A stretch of DNA of 36,713 nucleotides from NCBI GenBank assembly GCA_011390615.1, contig JAABSB010000010.1, positions 1 through 36,713 on the forward strand, given 5' to 3'. The notes below the pieces were generated by a model. That model did no database searches. It saw nothing but the letters and a program-made list of their open reading frames with translations, and was not told where the DNA came from. Made by a program: the position numbers and the translations under genes. This document shows positions 32,400 to 36,713 of the stretch, piece after piece (positions within the stretch are counted from its first letter, which is position 1; the number at the start of each line of letters is the position of its first letter). Source of the DNA: Desulfotignum sp. GTDB lineage: Bacteria > Desulfobacterota > Desulfobacteria > Desulfobacterales > Desulfobacteraceae.

Positions 32400-34183
32400 T
32401 CCTCGGGCTTCTGTTCTTTCAGGGTATCAGGGAGGGGTAGATGCTGTTCTAGGTCCTTGATTTTTGTTTCAAGTTCCTGCACCAGGTCTGCATCTTCCGC
32501 TTTTGCATTGACAATGGCTTTGTGATACACAGCCAGGGCTTTGAATAACCGGCCGGTTTTGACATAGGCATCTGCCAGATGGCTGGCAATAATGGATTCA
32601 TATTCTGTGAGGGTTGCAGCCTTTTCCAGATAAAAGACTGCTTTTTCATATTCTTGTTTTTTATAATACACCCATCCCATGCTGTCTGTGATATAGCCGT
32701 CATCCGGTTTGATTTTCAGGGCTTTTTTTATCAAAGCCTCAGCCTGGTCCAGGTGAATTCCCAGATCAGCATAGGTGTAGCCCAGATAGTTGAGGGCAGA
32801 GGCATCATCCGGATCGATGCGGATAATTTCCTTCATTGTGGCAATACACGCTTCCTTTTGTCCTGCCTTGTCCTGAATCGCTCCCAGCCGGAACAGCAGC
32901 GATGTGTTTTCAGGTGCATCTGCCAGACCTTTGGTAAGCAGGTCCATGGCTTTTTCCAGATGACCTTCCTGTTCATAAAATGCAGAAAGATAGGATATGA
33001 TATCAATATCTTTGGGATTGTTTTTGTGGTGGTCTTCAAGAAATACTACAGCCTTTTCTCCCTGACCCATTTTTCGGTATAAAAATCCAATCGTCAAAAG
33101 GGTTTTTTTGTACTGGGGGTGGGCAGACGATACGTTGAGATAATGATGGATGGCCTCTTCTGGATTGTCTGCTGATTCATGGGCCATCCCCAAAAAAAAA
33201 TTGAGATTGTCATTGTCCGGATCTGACTTGAGCAGTTCGGAAAAAACAATCACTGCATCATCATACCGTTTTTGTGAAATATAGGTATCCACCGCCACCA
33301 TGACCATCCGGGAGCTGGTTGCTGCATTTTTTCCCAGTTCATTGAACAGATTTTCGGCTTTGTCTTTTTGTCCTGTTTTTTGGTAGATCAGGGCTGTTTC
33401 CAGTAAAGCACGGTCATTATCCGGTTCTATTTCCAGGATTTCTTCATAGATTTCCAGCATTTTTTCATAGCTGGTATCCTCTGCCTGGCGGCGCAGAATT
33501 TCAACGCGTTTAAACCTGGGCTCAACCAGATCCGGTTCCAAGTGAATGGTTTTTAAAAATGCCTGTTCTGCAGCAGTGTAATTTCCGGAAAGAAGATGGG
33601 CTTCACCCAGATAAAAATGGGCCACATAATATTGGGGCAGGTGGGCAGCCATTCGGGAAAACAATTCCAGGGCCCGGGAAAACTGTTGGTTTTCCATGAA
33701 TATTTTTCCCAGGCGCAGATAGGTTTCCTTGTTTTCCGGGTCCAGTTCCAGGATTTGGCGCAACAAAGAAAGCATTTGGTCCTGGCTGCCGGTGTCTTTT
33801 TTCAGGCGCACCAGCATGAGCAGGTTGTCCACATCATCTGGATCTTTTTCTGCCAAAGCCTCTGCCAGTGCCAGCGCATTTTCTTCCTGTCCCATTTCAA
33901 GATGCAGCCGGATAAGATCCCGTTGTAAAAAAGCGGATCCAGGATCTTCTGCAATGGCCTTTTCAAGGGATTTGACTGCTGATTCAAGCTGGTCCTGCTG
34001 GTGCAGTACCAAAGATTCCATATAGTAATATCTTGCAGACAAAGATTGTGCGGGTACTGATTTATTCTGGGGTGAAATATCTGCCGAAGCCTGGACAACG
34101 GGTGCTGCAGGCTGGATCTGGTTGCACCCTGAAAAGCAGAAAACCGCTGCCAGTATGCATATTGGGATACTAAATTTTTTCAT
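32396..34183 (-). CDS. Tetratricopeptide-repeat lipoprotein
   Basis: A 595-residue lipoprotein built almost wholly of TPR units (roughly 14 to 16), a scaffold for protein complexes. The start ATG 34183 gives a normal lipoprotein signal of 20 residues ending F-S-G-C20; an in-frame ATG at 34210, three bases after the rpoH stop, would lengthen the n-region by nine residues and would be translationally coupled. Neither has a clear ribosome site. The +2 Asn suggests outer-membrane location. It precedes the LolB-like gene, and both may act in outer-membrane assembly. Confidence 0.88.
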   Translation of the reverse strand: MKKFSIPICILAAVFCFSGCNQIQPAAPVVQASADISPQNKSVPAQSLSARYYYMESLVLHQQDQLESAVKSLEKAIAEDPGSAFLQRDLIRLHLEMGQEENALALAEALAEKDPDDVDNLLMLVRLKKDTGSQDQMLSLLRQILELDPENKETYLRLGKIFMENQQFSRALELFSRMAAHLPQYYVAHFYLGEAHLLSGNYTAAEQAFLKTIHLEPDLVEPRFKRVEILRRQAEDTSYEKMLEIYEEILEIEPDNDRALLETALIYQKTGQKDKAENLFNELGKNAATSSRMVMVAVDTYISQKRYDDAVIVFSELLKSDPDNDNLNFFLGMAHESADNPEEAIHHYLNVSSAHPQYKKTLLTIGFLYRKMGQGEKAVVFLEDHHKNNPKDIDIISYLSAFYEQEGHLEKAMDLLTKGLADAPENTSLLFRLGAIQDKAGQKEACIATMKEIIRIDPDDASALNYLGYTYADLGIHLDQAEALIKKALKIKPDDGYITDSMGWVYYKKQEYEKAVFYLEKAATLTEYESIIASHLADAYVKTGRLFKALAVYHKAIVNAKAEDADLVQELETKIKDLEQHLPLPDTLKEQKPEE

Positions 34184-34213
34184 GGATTTTATTACACTGT
34201 GTGTTGGCATATT

Positions 34214-35179
34214 TTATTGGCTGTGGTCATACATGTCGAAATCCGGCATGTCTTTTTTAAAAAAGGCTTTCATCTTTTTGAGGATATTGTTTTCAATCTG
34301 CCGTACCCGTTCTCTGGAGATATTGTATTCTTCACCGATTTCCTGGAGGGTCTGGGGAGAGTCTGAAAAAATTCGCCGTTCAAAAATTTCCAGTTCTCTG
34401 TCATTGAGGGTTGTTTTAAAGTCAGTCACCTTGGTGTGTAAAATGTCTTCAATTTCTTTTTTCGCCATCTGATCTTCAGAGGAATCCGATTCTGTATTGA
34501 TAAATTCGATGCGCTCGGTGTTGGAATCGTTTTTTAACGGCTCATCCAGGGACAGGTCCCAGTTGGCCAAACGCTGGTCCATATCCATCACTTCTTTTTC
34601 AGATACCCCCAGCCGTTCAGACAAAAGCTTGGGTTTTGGATCAAACCCCTGTTCAATGAGCAGCTGCTTTTCTTTTTTCAAGCGGAAAAACAGTTTGCGC
34701 TGGCCCTGGGTGGTGCCGATTTTAACCATGCGCCAGTTGTCCATGATGAATTTGAGGATATAGGCTTTTATCCAGAATGAGGCATAATAGGAAAATTTTA
34801 CATTTTTATAGGGATTGAATTTCTTGACCGCCTGGACCAGGCCGATATTGCCTTCCTGGATCAGGTCCAGCAGGTTCTGCATCCAGATCCGCTGGAATTC
34901 AAGGGCAATTTTCACCACCAGCCGCAGATTGGAGGTGGTCATGATGTAAGCGGCCTCCTGGTCTCCTTCCTCCTGAATCCTTTTGCCCAGTTCAATTTCA
35001 TCTTCCCGGTTCAGCAGTTTGTACCTGTTGATTTCATTCAGGTAGCTCTGTATGGGGTCTGACTTGACCAGGGCTTTTGAATTGGATGCCCTTACCTTGG
35101 GCACCGGAAGGAGAAAGTCTTTTTTGGACAACCTTTTTTTATCTGTTTCAGAATGATTCTGATCTGCTTTGTTTTTCAT
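34214..35179 (-). CDS. rpoH: RNA polymerase sigma factor RpoH-like (sigma-32)
   Basis: A 321-residue group 3/RpoH-type sigma factor. Region 2 carries SNLRLVVKIALEF and NLLDLIQEGNIGLVQAVKKF. The RpoH box, Q160-RKLFFRLK, distinguishes it from RpoD and RpoS. Region 4 has TLQEIGEEYNISRERVRQIE. It would direct heat-shock or envelope-stress genes. A lysine-rich N-terminal extension of about 40 residues is unlike the E. coli form. The TPR-LolB genes follow directly, which suggests that they belong to a stress-linked unit. Confidence 0.92.
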   Translation of the reverse strand: MKNKADQNHSETDKKRLSKKDFLLPVPKVRASNSKALVKSDPIQSYLNEINRYKLLNREDEIELGKRIQEEGDQEAAYIMTTSNLRLVVKIALEFQRIWMQNLLDLIQEGNIGLVQAVKKFNPYKNVKFSYYASFWIKAYILKFIMDNWRMVKIGTTQGQRKLFFRLKKEKQLLIEQGFDPKPKLLSERLGVSEKEVMDMDQRLANWDLSLDEPLKNDSNTERIEFINTESDSSEDQMAKKEIEDILHTKVTDFKTTLNDRELEIFERRIFSDSPQTLQEIGEEYNISRERVRQIENNILKKMKAFFKKDMPDFDMYDHSQ

Positions 35180-35234
35180 TCAATGAACCTTCAGCAATGC
35201 AAATGATATGTAAAAATTTTACTATACCATTATC

Positions 35235-35303
35235 ATGGTTTGTATTAAAGCAATAAATTTTGCAAACCATCAAAGTCCAGGTATTTTTTACTGGACTTTT
35301 TTT
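35235..35303. other. Two adjacent hairpins with a U-tract upstream of tRNA-Arg
   Basis: The first pairs ATGGTTTG (35235-35242) with CAAACCAT (35263-35270). The second pairs AAAGTCCAG (35272-35280) with CTGGACTTT (35291-35299) and runs into seven T's. Read on the plus strand it looks like a terminator, but no plus-strand gene precedes it. It may end a small RNA, or form part of the rpoH leader in the other orientation. The CTGGAC of the second arm and TTAAAA (35314) are 17 bases apart and could be a weak tRNA promoter. Confidence 0.4.
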
Positions 35304-35331
35304 AATGTATCTGTTAAAAAATCCTTCTGTT

Positions 35332-35408
<77 letters not shown>

Positions 35409-35424
35409 ATAATATCAAGGGTTT

Positions 35425-36537
35425 TCAGCTTTTTGGGTTGAAAGCCTTTTTTTCTGTGTGAGAGTCTGTGTGAGAAAACTCAATGAAACTCTGATCTAAA
35501 CACCCGACAGCGGCACGTTCTCCATCCCCAATTGAATGAAGATAAATTTCTGTCGTCACCCTGCTTTCATGGCCAAGAATTCTTTGAACAATTCCTATGG
35601 GTACCTTTTCGTGATCAAGCATGGATGCACCAAAGTGCCTTAATGCATGATACCTGAAATATTTCACATCCGTCTTTTTACAGAGGGTTTTCATTATTAT
35701 TTTACGGTCAATATAGGGCCCTACAACCCAGGCCCCTTTCTTTTTGCTCCAGTATCTGTGCCAGAACACCCAGGGCTTTTCTGGATCACGGTTTTTATAC
35801 CGGTTGCTCAGGGTTTCAAACAGCTTTTGATTTAATGGAATCCGCCTTGGAGTCAAATGACCCCCCTTTTTTTTTCTTGTGTAAAGGACCAGATATTTGT
35901 CCTTTAAATTGACATCATTCCATGTTAATCGATTGATTTCGCTTATTCTACCCATGGTGCAAATGATGGTCCAAAGGTAATCTTTTGTGTCTGGACTTGC
36001 AGCATTGACAACCTTAATGACATCTTCTTTGGGTGGCACATATTTTTCTTTTTTTTCAACCGGGAAAAATTCTATACCCAATGTTGGATTTTCCTTAACC
36101 CATCTCCTGGGTGCTTTTATCCCGAAATTAAACAGACTTTTTAACAGACGCAGCTCCTTGTTGGCTGTCATGGCGGACACATCCCGTTTGCGTTTCAACA
36201 AAAAAGATTGGACCATATCAACGGTTATCTCATAACATTTTTTCTTCCCCCAGTATGAACACCATCGTTTGGCGTAAAAAATGTTATCTGAATAATGCCG
36301 TTCTGAACAATATTCTTTCAAGTAGTCAAGTCTCCTGTTCACCAGTTCCAAGAAGTCCATGTCGGTTGGGATCGGATCTGTTATCAGATGAAGTTCCGGA
36401 TTTTCCACCCCCTTTCTTTTTTCTGCCTCGGCCTGTTTGGCCTCTCTTTTGGTTTTGAACCAGGTTTTTGTGTACCGATTCCCGTTGAGGGTGAAGTCGT
36501 ATCTCCACCCCTTTCCTTTTACAAAATATAAACTCAT
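35425..36537 (-). CDS. int: Tyrosine recombinase / phage-type integrase
   Basis: A 370-residue site-specific integrase with an N-terminal arm-binding domain (about 1-50), a core-binding SAM-like domain (about 60-155) and the catalytic domain (about 165-345). Active-site residues are R197 (MGRISEI), K223-225, H297-x2-R300 (HALRHFG), H323 (LGHES) and the nucleophile Y332 (TEIYLHS). I chose ATG 36537, with AAGGAGG eight bases upstream; the frame continues to 36576. It points at the 3' end of tRNA-Arg, as integrases of elements inserted in tRNA genes do. A/T content is higher than in the core genes, in keeping with a transferred element. The far end is outside the window. Confidence 0.93.
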   Translation of the reverse strand: MSLYFVKGKGWRYDFTLNGNRYTKTWFKTKREAKQAEAEKRKGVENPELHLITDPIPTDMDFLELVNRRLDYLKEYCSERHYSDNIFYAKRWCSYWGKKKCYEITVDMVQSFLLKRKRDVSAMTANKELRLLKSLFNFGIKAPRRWVKENPTLGIEFFPVEKKEKYVPPKEDVIKVVNAASPDTKDYLWTIICTMGRISEINRLTWNDVNLKDKYLVLYTRKKKGGHLTPRRIPLNQKLFETLSNRYKNRDPEKPWVFWHRYWSKKKGAWVVGPYIDRKIIMKTLCKKTDVKYFRYHALRHFGASMLDHEKVPIGIVQRILGHESRVTTEIYLHSIGDGERAAVGCLDQSFIEFSHTDSHTEKKAFNPKS

Positions 36538-36700
36538 AGAGATCCTCCTTTTTGGGGAAAAATAGAGAACCTCCAAGCTTCCTACCGCCCAACAGCTGCC
36601 AGTTTTTGTACACCCAGGATGTACTCTTCCGGAGATATTCGGCGGCCTCCTCGACTGTTAGAATATCGTGTCTGGATTTTGTGTCAATGATTTTTGACAA
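36326..36700 (-). CDS. Helix-turn-helix excisionase-like protein, overlapping int
   Basis: A 124-residue frame whose first 65 residues look like the HTH_17/excisionase family: ILTVEEAAEYLRKSTSWVYKNWQLLGGRKLGGSLFFPKKEDLYEF. These small proteins bind attachment sites and control excision. The frame starts with a TTG at 36700 and stays open toward the right edge, so the true start may lie outside the window. Its 3' 212 bases lie inside int in another frame, and the translated tail (RGRKKKGGGKSGTSSDN) is low-complexity, so either the gene really overlaps or its last part has been shifted by an indel. The HTH part is convincing; the tail is not. Confidence 0.6.
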   Translation of the reverse strand: MSKIIDTKSRHDILTVEEAAEYLRKSTSWVYKNWQLLGGRKLGGSLFFPKKEDLYEFIFCKRKGVEIRLHPQRESVHKNLVQNQKRGQTGRGRKKKGGGKSGTSSDNRSDPNRHGLLGTGEQET

Positions 36701-36713
36701 GGTCTCTGTTCCC

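Overview
The window looks like core chromosome of a marine-type, strictly respiratory member of the Desulfobacterota (formerly Deltaproteobacteria), probably Desulfobacterales. This is inferred from gene content: a split F0 operon with AtpZ/AtpI, a TRAP transporter next to an acyl-CoA ligase, a phenylacetate-CoA ligase/ACT pair with a crotonase, a reductive-dehalogenase-like protein with N-terminal membrane helices, and many c-di-GMP and two-component proteins. No 16S gene or other decisive marker is present. Nearly all of the window is coding, mostly in tight operons with good Shine-Dalgarno sites. The only gene-free stretch longer than 300 bases is 3807-4337.

Layout, left to right. 1-3258 (+): the end of an AMP-binding acyl-CoA ligase, then a TRAP transporter (DctP, DctQ, DctM) whose dctP cistron is bracketed by hairpins. 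3255-3806 (-): a stand-alone receiver protein that overlaps dctM tail to tail by 4 bases. 4338-5135 (+): pgeF. 5256-6917 (+): F0 genes atpZ, atpI, atpB, atpE, ending in a strong terminator; F1 and the b subunits are not here. 7094-10857 (+): PilZ protein, small unknown protein, zinc-ribbon ParA-like ATPase and a HAMP-GAF histidine kinase, apparently one signalling module. 10953-18643 (-): LapA-domain protein, mutS, AMIN/Amidase_3, crotonase, phenylacetate-CoA ligase and ACT protein, read in that order. 18758-23061 (-): HDOD-GAF-GGDEF protein, membrane-anchored reductive-dehalogenase-like protein, then a CooT-like protein overlapping a leaderless LytM/M23-like protein.

23236-28637: a histidine-utilisation locus, hutUI on the minus strand and hutCH on the plus strand, diverging from an intergenic region with two face-to-face promoters and one palindromic operator. 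It converts histidine to formiminoglutamate; the last hut step is not encoded here. 28711-35179 (-): rpoH, a TPR lipoprotein, a LolB-like lipoprotein, an Mrp-type ATPase, a dGTPase-like HD protein and a UPF0280/ApbE-like protein. 35332-36713: tRNA-Arg(TCT) followed by a tyrosine recombinase and a helix-turn-helix (excisionase-like) gene, the left edge of an integrated element that continues past the right end.

The least conventional parts are the membrane-anchored reductive-dehalogenase-like protein, the PilZ/ParA/kinase module, the CooT-LytM gene pair, a possible sodium-type ligand set in the ATP synthase c subunit, and the long same-strand overlap between the HTH gene and the integrase.
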